Part shown: positions 50,557-63,807 of the stretch, piece after piece
Numbering within the stretch: the first letter of the stretch is position 1
How the letters are laid out: the number at the start of each line of letters is the position of its first letter
Source: Varanus komodoensis
Taxonomy: Eukaryota; Chordata; Lepidosauria; Squamata; Varanidae
Length of the DNA stretch: 64,000 bases
Direction: 5' to 3'
NCBI RefSeq assembly: GCF_004798865.1
Contig: NW_025335941.1
Span: 1,501,444 to 1,565,443 of the forward strand
Notes under the pieces: generated by a model
Database searches by the model: none
Told to the model about the DNA's origin: nothing
The model's input: the letters and a program-made list of their open reading frames with translations, nothing else
Position numbers and translations under genes: made by a program

Positions 50557-52727
50557 GTAAATGCATATCAATACATGTAAGTTTCAGACAATTGGATCAG
50601 TGATCTGAAAAATATGATGTGCTTCTATTTTTGCCACAAAAAGCTGTGAATATCTGCATTCTGCATTTAGTCTCAGTGGCTTGGGAAATCCCACTCCAAA
50701 ATGACATCTATAACTATATGTTTTCTATGCTCTCTGATAAATCCCATTGTGATTGAAAGGAACGTCACCTCCACAAGGATTAAGAACAATCCACTAGTCC
50801 AGTCAGCTTGTGCAGACAGAACAAAGGATGTATTGTCTTGATCCTCACTTTGGACAGCAACGTGTCTTGAGCTGGCCCTGTTCTTTTCTATGAGGCAGCA
50901 TTTAAGCATGTACTCTTCCAAAAGCAGTCCAGGAAGAACATGTGCTCTGTGCCCTGATCCCTTCTGAACTGTAATGTTTTAATTACATTGCATGACATTT
51001 TAAAAGGACAGCTATGTGGCTTGTTCACAGATACCCGAGGATTCTTGAAACTGTCTATTTTAATATGTTAACATTGTCCATTTTAAGTTCTCAGGGAAAA
51101 CTCATCCAAATGTCAAGCATCACATAGAATAACACTTTTTTAAAAAACTCATACACAGAGGCAGAGAGAAAGAAATGGCCTTTTCACCTTATTTGTGGAG
51201 GTGATTGGGCAGCATCTTATTGAAAAATGCGCTTTGTGAGGGGACTGGTATGGAGGCTGCAGCACAATTCTGTGCTCAGATGAAAACAGGCAGAATTTGA
51301 TTTCTTTTTCTCTTCAAAAAGTAGACTTTAAAGTTTCTTGATGGTGTGTATGAGAAAATGAATGCACTTAAAATATTTAATTCATGTACCATTTTCAAGA
51401 ACCTATTCAGAAAGAAAAGAGGTAAGCAAAATGGAAGACGCACTGTAAATGGCCAACATTCTGAACACAGTACAGAATGAAGTTCAGGAAATGGTGAACA
51501 GTCTGCATGGCAAGTAGTTATTTTCATGTCTACATGGGAAAAATGGGCTGAGAACTTTAATAGTGACATCAGCTGGAGGTGGACTGCAAACTTCCTAAGT
51601 ATTAGTGCCTCAGAAATGGGAGATAAAGGGGTTCATTCAGAACATGGCTCTAGATCACAATCATGCTCGCTTCACTTCAGCTCTCTTGCATTTCCTTTTG
51701 CTCCTCAAAATTCTTTACTGCCATATTTGAACCTTTCTTCCCCCACAAATGAATGAACTATTGCAGCTTTCAGCTTTCAGCTGAAGCATGCTTGACTAGA
51801 ACTTCATTGATGGAGATAGTGCAAGGAGAGGTTTAATGTGTGAAAAGATACAGGTAAGAAGGCCAGGTGAAAATGTCAGGAATGAAGGATACCTGACAGA
51901 ATGTTTCTTAATGCATTTAACAATGAATTTTGCAGCTGTTTTCCACATCTCCTATACCTCCTGTAGCTAATAATCATGTGAAGTAGAGTTAGTTATCATC
52001 ATTGCTTTATGGAGCTGTTGTAGGGAAACTATTTGAAAATGTTCCAAGGAGGAAGTCAAATCATAAGTCATTAAAGGAACCTTTCAGAAGGAGGATGGAG
52101 GTACCGCTCCCATTGCAAATGCCACATAACCCAGCATTAAATAAGACCTACCTTAGGAGTACTTGTCATCATTGCAAAAGCTTCAACACTCTCCCTCATA
52201 GTCATGGAGTTTGGAGAAGAAGAAATGCAGAGGAGAGCACAAGGATCAGATAAAATCAAATAAGTGTGATCTTATTATGGAAGTCTTTTAAAGCTTGGTA
52301 GAAGCTACTGGATGGCCTGGTAAACACAGATAGAATAGGGTAAAATGGCAGAAACAATGTTATAGATGTGCATGTGGCTTGATGCTGCCTCCAGTCAAGC
52401 TGGCACATTTGCTTCTGCACAGTGGCCACTTGTGGTCCCCTTCTTACATCGGTGCCCTCCCCAAGTGGGATTCTGGATTCTGCTGCATCAGAAGCAAGCT
52501 GTAACATTGATTGACCCACATAAGTTATCATGTCCATTTCTCACTCTGGGACAAAATAGCATCCACCTTTTTAAATTCCTGGTGGTGGCTCAGAGCAATG
52601 CTAGGGAAAAGTTAAAACAAGGGCTTTAGATTGAGCCACAGTACTGCAGAAGCAAGGCTGCAGTAGTGCTTGGCACAGAAGCGACGCTGCTATTTGCACA
52701 ACCTTAATTGACTTGCTTTAAAGTACA

Positions 52728-52870
52728 GCAGCCTTTCTCCAGATGTGGCCTAGAAATTCCTCCATTCCTAGGGAAGAATCCTGCTGTTTTGAGGATGATG
52801 GGAACTGTAGTCCAACATATCAGGAGGGAGCTGGACAAGGCTGCTCTACCCTGTGCCAGCATTTCTGTGC
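52728..52870. repeat. Foldback repeat family 1, copy 6
   Basis: CAGCCTTTCTCCAGATGTGG opens it and ATGATGGGAACTGTAGTCCA with ACATATCAGGAGGG closes it. The right arm GGGAACTGTAGTCCAACA is close to consensus; the left arm is disturbed. Confidence 0.55.
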
Positions 52871-54365
52871 TATGTTCTTGTGGGAACATTTGAGGAATTT
52901 GACCTCTGTGACTTCCATTAGGAACTGATCCAAACTGTATTTCCTGGAATAATCGTGGACTGGAACATGGCTGTGTATCGGCTTTCACTGTTCTCAAAAA
53001 CAGTATACAGCTTTTGTGCAGATTTTAAAGCATGTAAAGTAGATTAATGCAGAAACAGGATGGCATGGCCTTGTGAGAGAGCATATGCAAAAGTGACATG
53101 GACTAAAACTGAACTAAGTTTTCTGTTCAAGCTGGAATAGTTGATGGACATCCACACCTCATTCAACAATATCTCCTAATCCAAACCTTAGAGAAGGCTT
53201 TCGATTATTAGGCCAGTTGCCTTTCCTGGTGGACCACTCCATTCTACTTGTTTTTAAGTGGCTTTAAGCAAATCCAGGGATTCAATAGACAGTTAACAGT
53301 GCATTTATGTGCAAATAAAGTATAATTAGAAAACAGTCACAGAATGTAAAGTGCAATTCATGCACAGTTCTCTGGATGGAGCTCAAGGTGCTTCCATGGA
53401 CTGCAGACAGCGTAAGAACTGGCTACTGCTGCACCTTCATACCTTTTTGATTTTCTTTTCATTTTCTCCTTATTTTTTATCCAAAGGTATTTTACCAGAC
53501 ATTTATGTTAAACAAAGATTTAAAGTAATCTGTACACACCAATCTGTTCAGTGCAATTAATCCTTTCAGCGTATTAATTCTTTCTAGTTTTTTTTAAACA
53601 TGTGATGCTTAAACCAGTATTAATTTAAATCAGCCAGCGACACAGTTGTAAAAGTTACATGGCCATAATATATCTTTCATTTCCCTTTAATGTCTGCTAC
53701 AGTAAGAGCATTCATATTGGTAAAAAGGGTAATTTTTTTACAACTTTAGAGGAAATATTTATTCATGAAACACTTTGCTTAAAGCATGCAGTATTATGGG
53801 TAAAAGGTCTTTTAAAAAAGGTTTCCCCTTGGGTTGTCACAACATAGTTTACAATCTGCCTGCAAAATGTGTCGCACACATTTTAATACCGTTTATTACA
53901 TGCAGAGATTCTCCTTCAGCTGACAACCATAGAAAGTTTATCAAAACTGAGTAGCAAGAAACATGTTTACACATTCCAAACTTGCCCCTCAGACATTCCT
54001 ATTTTTAGTCCTATTTGAGTAGAACAATGGGCCGTGTGCTAAGGGCATGTGAAAGAAAAATAGATACAGCCTTATTGTCCCTGAGCAATAGCATATTAAC
54101 TATTCTCCAGAGGCAAACATATGTGAGTAATGCCACATTTCAGTCTATTTTCCTCCAACCCTTATCACAACTTCCATACTTCCTTTGTGCTGGATGTACT
54201 TTATGTACAACTCCTGAGACTTAAACGGGTGCTTTCCTGTAGAAACCTGAAATGTAAATCGATCAAAAATGGCTCTCTTCCACATTCCGCTACATTCACA
54301 CATGCCATAGTTCATACAAGCTGTAGCTTTTAGCGGCTTGTAATGCCATGCATGAAAAGATATAA

Positions 54366-54482
54366 GGCTGAATCCAGAATTAGTAATACTTAGAGCCACA
54401 GAAATCAGTAACTTCACGAGTAACTGAAGTCCCATTGATTTCACTTGGTCTAATCTAAGTATGACAAAGTCAGGATTCAGCC
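54366..54482. repeat. Foldback repeat family 2, best copy (117 bp)
   Basis: Perfect 10-bp inverted ends GGCTGAATCC (54366-54375) and GGATTCAGCC (54473-54482) enclose ATCAGTAACTTCACGAGTAA, CTGAAGTCCCATTGATTTCA and CTTGGTCTAATCTAAGTATG. This looks like a miniature inverted-repeat element. No transposase and no clear target duplication are visible. Confidence 0.7.
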
Positions 54483-55199
54483 ATTCTAATTTTACAACAG
54501 GCATTATGGCAGTGAAAAGAGGAAGAAAGTATGGTTCGGAGGGACAGCTGGGTCATTATAGAAGAAGGAAGTACATGTTCTGGTTGTTTTTGGACTGTCT
54601 CTCAATTTAAAATGCCTGAACAGCCTTGGTGACTATCACCTTGGACTGAAGGTACTGCTGATAAATGCCAGGTGGCTGAATTAGGAACTGCAGCCATCCA
54701 GCATGCCAATCTAACTTGCATCACCTCATTTCTTCTTTTTCCAATCTTAAATTCATTTATCCTATTTCAATATCAGTTTGATGTTTTTTTTTAAAAAAAC
54801 AGGTTTGTATGAAAATTGATATGCATGTTTGCATGCAATTTTGCTTTATATATACATTTTAATAAGTTATTTCGCCGTAAGTTATGCATTGTAGTGTTAT
54901 TTTCACTGACATCCTTATTCTTGTGCGTATTCTCCTTTTACATCAGCATTTTTGTATTCTTTTTTATTGATACACTCCCCAAAAATTCAGAGAAGAGTGC
55001 ATTTTGAATGATAATTGAATTGCTGTTTGTGTATAGTTTCTAAAGTGTGAAATTAGGTATGTTTGCATGAAATGTAAGTCAAATGAATTTCTCTCTCACC
55101 TTTCATGATGAGCTGTGTCCATGCCTTCAGCATGTTGCTAAGACCCAACTCTGTGTCTCCTTTCCATCTAAATCCAAGGAGGCTCTTCAAGTTCTAAAT

Positions 55200-56310
55200 G
55201 CATATCTGGTTTAATCACTGACTGAATGGAGGCAATCAAATCAAAGTTTAATCCAGACAAGCAAGAGGGGTTTCTGTTGAATTAAAAAAAAAGAAAAAAA
55301 CCAATAAGGAGATAGGGATCCAATCTCTCCTGCTTAGAATTACACTTTCCTTAGCAGAGGTTCAGGGTTTGGCTGTAGTCCTTGAGTCAAGCCTAAACCT
55401 TGATGACCACATTTTGATGGCAGCCAGGAATCCAGCTAAAAGCTCAACCTGGAATGCTAAGAGTTCTTACATCTGGCAATAAGGATTCATGACTTGAATC
55501 CTTGCAGATGAAATACTGCAATGTACTTTTCACAGGGCTCTCTTTAACAACAGTTTTGGTAGTTTCAGCCGGTCCAGAATGCTGCAGCCAGACTATTGAC
55601 AGAGTTATATGAGCATGCGACACCCTTGTTACAATGGCTTTGCAAAGTACAACTCTGTTTCCAGACATGATCCAAGGTGCTGGTTATTACCTAGTAAACA
55701 GCATGCGACTGGAGACCCAGCCATTTGAAAGAGCTCATTCTTCAATATAAGGCTGCCTAGGTTTAATTCTCTGAAGGATCTTTCTCTGTCATCATCAGAG
55801 GTCTTCACTTGCGGACATGAGAGGGGGCCTTCTTGGTGGTTGCTTCCACGCTCTGGAAATCCCTGTCTAGAGAATTCGGTCTAGCCCCATCTTTGTTGTA
55901 TTTTCATTTGCGCTGATGCAAAAAAGGGGATTTCCTGACTTGGATTTATATTTTTTAACAATATGTCTTGCTTTATGTGTGTCCAGTTAATGAGAAAGCC
56001 AATTAATACTTTTGAAGCTTGTGAATATACATCCATACTGTGGTATGAATCCTGGTAATGCTGTTTGCTGCAGTCAATAGGAGCATAGTATAAGACCAAC
56101 AGGTTCTGCTAAGCCTTGTTGAAATTGGTTTTAATTGGTGGGAGCTGTTTCTCTCTTTCTGATTATTACAGATGTGCTTTTAATGGATTTGCCTTTTATG
56201 CTTTAATTAGAATTTTATATTTTATATTATAGTGTTGTCAGCCACCCTGAGCACTATTTGTAGGGTAAAGACTGGATATAAATTAAAATACTACTATTAC
56301 TAATTGAAGG
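55200..56310 (+). mobile_element. L2-clade LINE, old 3' portion
   Basis: The order AGTTTAATCCAGACAAGCAA (LNPDK region), TTTGGCTGTAGTCCTTGAGT, ACTGCAATGTACTTTTC, GGTCCAGAATGCTGCAGCCA (QNAAA region), ATTGACAGAGTTATATGAGC and GGGGGCCTTCTTGGTGGTTG follows L2 from the end of the RT to the C-terminus. It ends near GTTGTCAGCCACCCTGAGC and GATATAAATTAAAATACTAC. Frames are thoroughly broken, so it is ancient. Confidence 0.7.
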
Positions 56311-57171
56311 ATTTCATGTTCGTTCTTCATTTACCACTTAAATAACTACATTATTTAACTGACTCTATTTCGTTTGGGTATTTATGCTATTGTGTGCCTG
56401 ACATACTCAGTAGCTTATTATGTTAGCTGGTTGTAAATGCATTCATCAATAATTCTCCTCCTAGCCCATGTCTGAGTCACCCTGTAGTGTAGTAGAAAAG
56501 ATGCTGAATGTGGAAAATGTGCTTTTAAAAGGGCTTTCCTTTACCTCACATGAGAGGCATAGATAACAGGCTGCTCTATCAGCAAAACTATATTGAATTA
56601 TGTGTTCCATAATAAGTGTTCTTTAGGGAAAAGAGATAGAGGTAGCCTAAGACTGAGACTGTGTTAATGTAGTATTAACTTGGGTCCTCTTTGAAATAGT
56701 AATTTACTGCTGTCTCTTCAAAACAAAACAAAAAATCAGTGGCAGATTATCATCGAGAGAATAAATCATAGTGTATTTCTGCTGCCTGGGCATGATAAAT
56801 TATTGTATTCCTCACTCTCCACCAACTGAATGGTTTTTTTAATGTTGTTGAACTTGGAGATGAGTGATATGGACTGTGAGACACTTGGGTTGGCCTCCAC
56901 ATTGGATTCATGGAACAATTATGTGGCCTTGGACTGAAGCTCCAGAGGTTTCATGGGTTTTCTTGATTCAGCTGTTCCCAAAACTGCTGGAATGAAAAGT
57001 GGGAGCTGAGAGTAATTGGACATGATAGATGCCTACAAACTTTTTTTTTTTTTTGCCTGTTAGTGCTTCTTTGAATTAGGAATAAGAATTTAAATTACAT
57101 GAAATATATTCTTAATATAAATAAGCCTATGGTTGATATGCTATCAACTAATTTGCTATGGTGTTACCTAA

Positions 57172-57312
57172 TTTTGTTAATTTTATTTATTTATTTATTG
57201 GCCAGGTCGACTCAAATTGTATTGTTTTATATTGTGTTTATTTATTATTGTGAGCCGCCCCGAGGCTTCGGGGAATGGGGCAGCATAGAAGCTTCCTAAA
57301 TATATATAAATA
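57172..57312 (+). mobile_element. L2 3' tail, same subfamily as 28666-30587
   Basis: GGCCAGGTCGACTCAAATTG, TGAGCCGCCCCGAGGCTTCG, GGGAATGGGGCAGCATAGAA and GCTTCCTAAATA match the last 130 bases of the L2 at 28666-30587 with only a few differences. A severely 5'-truncated insertion of a recently active subfamily. Confidence 0.85.
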
Positions 57313-57554
57313 ATCCCAAGGTTCTCAGTGCAATGCCCATGAGCACCCATGCATATGCAAGCTCCTCCATGTTCTCCATGATTGTTAAGAAGAATTTTGG
57401 GTAATATTTTTGGGAATATTGTGTGCCTTGGGTCATCTTTGTCAGTTAGAACGCCTACATGGGGCCCAGCAGCATTTTTAGAAAAAAATATGGTGGCTGG
57501 CTGGAAAATAGCACTTCATTTTGAACTCCACATTAAATGTAAGACAGACAAAGA

Positions 57555-57583
57555 GGTAGGTAGGCTAGGTAGGTAGGTAGGTG
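57555..57583 (+). repeat. TAGG microsatellite
   Basis: About seven TAGG units with one interruption (GGTAGGTAGGCTAGGTAGG). Confidence 0.85.
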
Positions 57584-57720
57584 ATGACAGAGGAAGCTGG
57601 AGGGCAGCTGAAAAAAGTTTTGTACCCTTACTCTCTGAGAACCCTTAAGGGCTTGCTTGAATGGATTGGTTTGAATAGTATGGAACAGGCATGAGGAACT
57701 TTGACGGGTGGTTTTGCAGG

Positions 57721-57830
57721 AATATATTTATTTATTTATTTAGCTTGTATGTGGCCCCATTAGCCATGAGGCTCTCTGGGCAGCTCACAACATGTACGGC
57801 ATGAGTGGATTGATGGTGTTGCTATTTCCA
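57721..57830 (-). repeat. L2-type 3' tail fragment
   Basis: TATTTATTTATTTATTTAGC, ATGAGGCTCTCTGGGCAGCT and CACAACATGTACG are in the minus-strand order of an L2 end. Confidence 0.6.
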
Positions 57831-60800
57831 CCTTTTGGAGACACCAAGTGCCCTTAAATTCTCCTTTCATTAATTTATATGTAATTTCCCGAAGAAAACC
57901 ATGGATTTAGTTACCAGGTGAAAAGTGTTCCTCTTCTGTGGCTTGATCTGAAACCATTTGCCATAACGTGTTCAGTTATCACTAATCTTCTGGTGTTAGA
58001 TGATTTGCTGCAGTCAGCGTCTCCCTCGTTACCTGGCCGCTGCCAGTGCTCAGTCAGTTGTACAGGGATGTCAGTTCCATTAATAACCCAAGCACAGTGC
58101 AGACAGATTGTGGGAAACTGGTGAAGGGAAAGGAAATTGTGTTTAGCCCTGGGCTCCCAGCTGTCATTTCATTTCCAGATCCCAGCGTAACTCTATAAGG
58201 CTAACACAATTGCATGAGACCAAAGCATGCGCTCATGGCCGTGCTTTCATCTGACGTGGAAAAGGAGGAGAAGGAATAGACAAGGACAAGACCTGTGCAT
58301 ATGCACACCAAAGAATCCCTTGCAATCAGTGAAAATGCAACAACTGGCCAGCAGTAATTATCACGCTTTTCAAAAGTCTGCCTGCATGAGGCCCACTGGG
58401 CTGGTGTGAGCAATTAATCACACAGTCTACCGTTACTGATGCCTGCCATGGTTTTTCTGCCTGCCTACCAGCTGAGCTGGTAGAGAGAGTATGCTGCCAG
58501 TCCAGTCCTACATAGGTACTCATCACCTGTAGCTTTTTGGGTGGTCAGTTTGAGACTCTTGGGCAGGAGGGCATTGGGCTTTGGCTCCACAGTCCAGACC
58601 AAGCATCATCACAGCTTGTAAAGCAGCCGTTTCCAGACACAGTGTTCTAAATCTTCAGTCAATAAGGGCAGTTTTAGTTTGAAGAGAATTCTGTGCAAGA
58701 TATATTGAACAATGTTCTATTGTCTCATTCCATTTTCCTGCATCTTTAAAACTAATAGAGTACTAGCAAGATGTGTGCAGGGTTTTTAGCAGATGGCATT
58801 CAGATAGTCTACTCTTCAAGCAAAATGAAAACACAGGCTTGTATATAATGACCAAATTCATTGTTGTCAGTGAATTCTTCATTGTATTGGCATTAAAGAT
58901 TCTGGCTTTCGAACTGGATTTTGTGCTAATTTTTTCAAAGGCTTTCATTTTTAAAGAAGATATAAACATTGCCCTTAAAGTAAAGAAGAAAAGGTTATGT
59001 GCATTCCTCGTGGATTATTGTAGAACTGTTGCCACAGCAGATCCAGCTTTTCAGTGTAACATGTTATATGTGCAGGCTCTTAATTGGTTGCATTAAAATG
59101 TAGTCTAAGAAGAGTTTTGTTAAAGGCTTTTTATCTTGTTTTGAACTAAGCCCAGTTTATAGCTAGTGGTTCAGGGACCCCTTTCAGAACAAGAATTAAC
59201 AGTCTCAAGAAGTCTGTGGATAAAATGCCCTGCTATTAATCTTAAGGGCCAAACTAGAAGTGGAGGATCTGAGATCACCACTCTACCACGCTGATTTCTG
59301 TCGTACTCATTTAGAGGCCATGCAGGGCTTTTATGGATGTTATTTCTGGTTCTGTGTCTGAGCAATATGGGGAAGTCATGTTCTGCGAGAGGATCTTTAC
59401 TCGTTCCCTCTACTGGAAGCCTCTTTCACACAGGTATCTAGTGCAGCGCATGCAAAACAGAGTTAAAGTTCTACCCCTTTCCCTTCAGAGTAGCTCCATT
59501 GGGCTCCCAATGAGCAAAATAACCACTATGGAGATATCCTAATCAAGATCTCCTACTTCTCCAAATTTTATGTATAATTTTCAGGGGAGGCTGGTGACTC
59601 CTATGTCAGTGCAGCTCCTGTTCATTGCAGCTTTTGTTCAGCACTTTAGAAGAGTATCCATGGTATTGCATTGTGGTGAACCTATTTCTGTAGGAACTAC
59701 AGAACCTCCTACAAAAGCTCTGAAGAAAAGCTGCAATGGCTGATGAACCCCACTGACCAGGAATCACCAGACTCCCCTGGGAAGTTGTTACTGCTCAGCT
59801 ACTGCACTTAGGGTGCAACCCTATGGACGTCCAGACAGGGGGAAAAAAAAAAAAAAAGGTGCCATTCCTAGCATGCCCCAACCTGAGCTCACACTTAGTT
59901 GCAGTAGCCCCTTGACATCATGGCATCTTCAGAACAGAGGGCCTGGGGGAAGCTCTACTGGTTTGTGATAAATGGTTACCTCTGCTAAGTTAGAGGTTGT
60001 AATTCAGTGCCAGAGGACTTCTTTGGCCCATAAAGGGTTCCAGGTTTTGTTTGTGGCTTCTCCAAGTAGGACAGAAGAAATCTTGCCTGAAACCTTGGGG
60101 AGCTGCTTCTAGTCTGTGTTGACAATACCAAGCTTGGAGGACCTAGGGATTTATGGGGCATGAGACAGCTTCCTCTGTGCTTATTCACATTGGTTGGAAC
60201 AGATAGGAATTAATATAAATTAATATGTATGCCAATAAGTAATTAAAAGAAAGTAATAACTAAATCTTGTACTTCACCAAGTCAGTAATTTCCCAGAAGC
60301 ACCATGATGTTTTGTCTTTTGTCATACAGAAACGTTGACATGATTAGAAAACCTTAGAGATGGTGTGAAGTGACTGAAATGCTTGTCAAAGAGCAAATTG
60401 CTCCAAGGGGACCTTTCCACATGCTTGTCCCAGGTGAATAACAGCCATTAAAACAAGTTCAATATCAGTTTCACACCATAGAAAAGGCTATGCAAAGAAA
60501 TGAGGGATCCAGAGGAAATTAACACCTTGATGAAAGTATTGTGCCTGGGATTTTTGGCAAACAGCAGAGTTAAAATACTGTTTGATACAATCCAAGACTT
60601 TTCCCCACCAGCTCAAGGTCAGTTCCACATGCCAACCTCCTTCCAGCAAAATGGCATAATTGGGCTGCTACTTCAGGAGGGCTATGATTGGTGGCACTGG
60701 TACCATGATGGCCAGTACCAGGGCACCTTGAGAATCACCCACCATTTTGATGTCCACAGTGCCTGAATATCACTCTGGGCATGGTGGGGACATCAAAACA

Positions 60801-61967
60801 ACAGCTTCTTTATCTGCCCTTTCTTTGCTCTCCCCCTATCTGAATCAAGAAGGAGAACACAACTCAAGTGTTGCCAAGCTGTTCCATATTCCTTGTTCAA
60901 GTCTTTGGCAGCTGCCTAATCATACTATTGAGCAGTACTCAGATGTGCTAGGGATTGATCAGTGTATCTGTAATGGATGAAACGAAGCAAATAAATAAAA
61001 TCTGTTCTTGAAAGGTAATAATATAATATGCATTTAAATAAAGTATCCAAATTCCAATGGTGTTCTTTACTCTTGTTCTGAGTTAGAGTGTCTACAGTGT
61101 TGGCATTTGATCAACATTTTGCAGTGACTGGTGAATTCATAAATCATCCACATGTTTGGACCAGTTAATCTGTGCATATTCTTTGAAAACTACTGAAGAA
61201 TGAATCACATTGCAAAATGAATAGTTTTGTTTGTTTTTAGGCAACACTTCAGCAGCTATTATTTTTCTTTCATGTGTTTGCTTAATAAACGAAAGAGAAC
61301 AGGAATATTTATTTGGATTCAACACGAAGACTGCTTAATTAAGTGATTAAAATGATAACTTTTTGCATACATGCAAGACATTTGTGACTTACCTAGCTCT
61401 TTTAAGCAGCCAACTCAGTGGAAATTTAAATAAGTTTTCCTCTCCCCTCTTGCATTCTTGAGAAAGATATAAGAAGGAAGAAAATTATGAATCTACAAAT
61501 ATATCAGTTTAGCAATCTTTGCACAGCTTCAGTCAGTTGTACAAACAGTAATGAGATGATCAAAATAGATGCTGTTGAATGTCTGGTTTCTTCTGCACCA
61601 TTTCCAAATGGTGGTTTTCCTTAGGGAAAACTAAGTGAAAATACTCTCTTCAGTTATCATTTGCCTCATTTCCCATTTTCTTCTGCACTGCATTTGTCTT
61701 CCATTGTTTTTGTGTCACTAAGGACATTTGCATGACAATGGGATCTTTCTTGCTTAAGAGTTCATCTGTTGCTGCAGCTAATTCCCCACCTGTATTCTTC
61801 AGTTAGTAACAGCTTAATTCTCTCTCTAGCAATTAATGGTAACATCACAGAGAGGAGATTTTAATTTCAGGTTGTAAATAAAAAACCTGAGACCAAACTG
61901 GCCATATGTCACCTCCATCCTGCACCCCCATCATCAAGATGCATAGCCAAGATCCAGTCAATCAGGG

Positions 61968-61988
61968 TTTTTTTTGGGGGGGGGGGGG
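61968..61988 (+). repeat. T8G13 homopolymer junction
   Basis: Eight T followed by thirteen G. A length this high is unstable and may also reflect sequencing or assembly error. Confidence 0.8.
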
Positions 61989-62363
61989 TTGCACCTCAGA
62001 CAAAATAGAAGCACCTTTCCTTTCCTAGTTGTGCAAATACCCTAAAATATTGAATCAATAATGATTTGCTAAGTTTGGTGACACAACTAAATTAGTTGCC
62101 TCACTTTGCTACCTTGAGGTTCACAAAGCTGAGAAATTTTTAAGGAGTGGGTGGCCATGTGTCCTGCTTCACAGAGCACAGTCCTCTGTTTCAAGAGCTG
62201 TCCAGTCCAGCTCTGACTTGAAGATAAAGAGCCACCAAAAACTGAGGGAGAAGAAGCCTTGAAATTGGCCATCAACAGCAAGTAACTGAATGGGTAGAGA
62301 CACACACCTTGTCTCAGTCCAATCTTTGATAGATATATTGTGCTTCTATTTAAGTTTCTAAAA

Positions 62364-62447
62364 GTGCAATCCTATGTATGTTTATCGAAAAAAGACCTAT
62401 TACTCTCAGCATGGTATGTTTTTTCCTAAATGTGCATTGGATTGCAC
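62364..62447. repeat. Foldback repeat with GTGCAATCC ends (84 bp)
   Basis: GTGCAATCC at 62364-62372 and GGATTGCAC at 62439-62447 are perfect inverted ends. Related openings (GTGCAATCTTATGTATTTTT) occur at 63898 and (TGCAATCCTATGTATAG) at 5932, so the family has several more decayed copies. Confidence 0.6.
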
Positions 62448-63729
62448 CCTAAATGTACATTCTAAATACTTTCCATATGTGCTCATGCTTCTAAATGTTC
62501 TAAGACTGTACCTATCAATTAGTATATGCAAATTTTAGCAAAATGATTCCCCTATCTTCCCTCTATTTAGAGATGTATAGGTGGCTACCCTATTTCAGAA
62601 ACAGAAAGATAATGCTTATGCTATAAAACTGAGCATGGACAGAAATAACATCTCTGAATTCTATAAAATGGAACAGTTCAGAAAGGAATTGAAGGAATAA
62701 TGAATTTTTTTACTCTGATTGCCTCTTAGACTATCATAAAGGTTTCAGGCACTGAGTCCCAGGGGTCAACAGTGCCTGATAAAGAAACCCATCTACAGCC
62801 TGGCTTCCATTTACCTCTCATTCCCTGACTTCCTCAGGTCAACAGCCAGTACAGCAGCTGGAACCAGGATCATATCCATTGTGTGATGGGGTTTCGACCT
62901 ACAGGAGAATAGTAGTCTTAACACAAAAAAGTCAATATGCATGCAAATAATGGTTTCTTTTGAATTTGTAGGTGTCTCCCAACATCTCATGTTTTGGACA
63001 GTTTTCAGGCAACTGTATTTGCTTTCATATTATTTTCACTTTTGATATCAGGAAATCCTACTCCTTGGGGCCAAACTAGATTGATTAGCAACTATAGAAC
63101 TAACTGTGGTAAGAAGGTACTATCAAAAAATCTGTGGATCATATGTTTGTGCAGACTGGTCTGCATGTTGCAAAAAGTTTTTTCTATTTTATAGGAATTT
63201 GTATTTGCTGAGCCAAAGGATGCCATTGATGAAAGCCTTTTGCCATGCAGAACCCTGTAGCTCTGTGTGATTGTTCTGGGTCAAAAAGCCTGGAGCTGCC
63301 TTGGGCCATTTGAAGAGGTTCCTAAACCCCATTTCTTTGTGCAGAAACAAACAGTCCACATATGTTGCAGTTTGCTCCAGGGTAGACCACTAGTCTTGCT
63401 CGTGCTGCCAGCTCCACCTGAGATGGCTCAATGTCATCCTTTCCTTGCACATGGATGATGTACATGTGCATGGCTCCACCAAGAGGTTCTACTTCCTTTT
63501 ATGTCTAATCCGGACATGTGCAATCCATCTATGTACCCGTGTTCCACTTTATCCGTAGTCATCAGGGTTGCTGAGTGTCAGGCCTGCTTTTGCAGCCAGG
63601 GTTTATCTCTAGAACATCTGGACAAAGTTCCTGGTGCTCAAGCAAGTGGCAATCCTGTTTTCTAATCAAATTGCAGTATGGTTTAAATAAAAATCCTTGT
63701 CATCACCATGTTTCTATTTCTTTCCAAAG

Positions 63730-63807
63730 GCAAAGGCAGTTTTGGCAAAAGTGGGTTACCCTGAATTCATAATGAATGATACATATATTAATGAAGGCAT
63801 AAAAACA
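63730..63807 (+). CDS. PHEX: PHEX exon 13
   Basis: This 78-base phase-0 exon follows a 13-kb intron. It encodes [20 protein letters not shown] and NEGIKT, against human [20 protein letters not shown] and NEDLKA. The (V/I)G(Y/F)P(D/E)(F/W)(I/L) run is an M13 family hallmark and the NDT sequon is kept. The acceptor is TTTCTTTCCAAAG and the donor GTAAGT. The next PHEX exon lies beyond the window. Confidence 0.96.

Larger units (their letters stand above)
50557..63729 (+). other. PHEX: PHEX intron 12 (13.2 kb)
   Basis: Contains foldback elements (52728-52870, 54366-54482, 62364-62447), an old L2 copy (55200-56310), a young L2 tail (57172-57312), another tail (57721-57830) and microsatellites. 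Nothing is recognised in 50557-52720, 52880-54360, 54490-55190, 56320-57170, 57840-61960, 61990-62350 or 62450-63729. A poly-A run of 15 lies near 59844 and a short T run near 57042. Confidence 0.85.

Noticed and set aside
60500-60980. Two overlapping + strand frames of 88 and 77 codons followed by AATAAATAAAATC, looking like a small gene end with a polyA signal
   Set aside because: No homology I recognise, no splice or promoter context, and AATAAA is common in AT-rich DNA.
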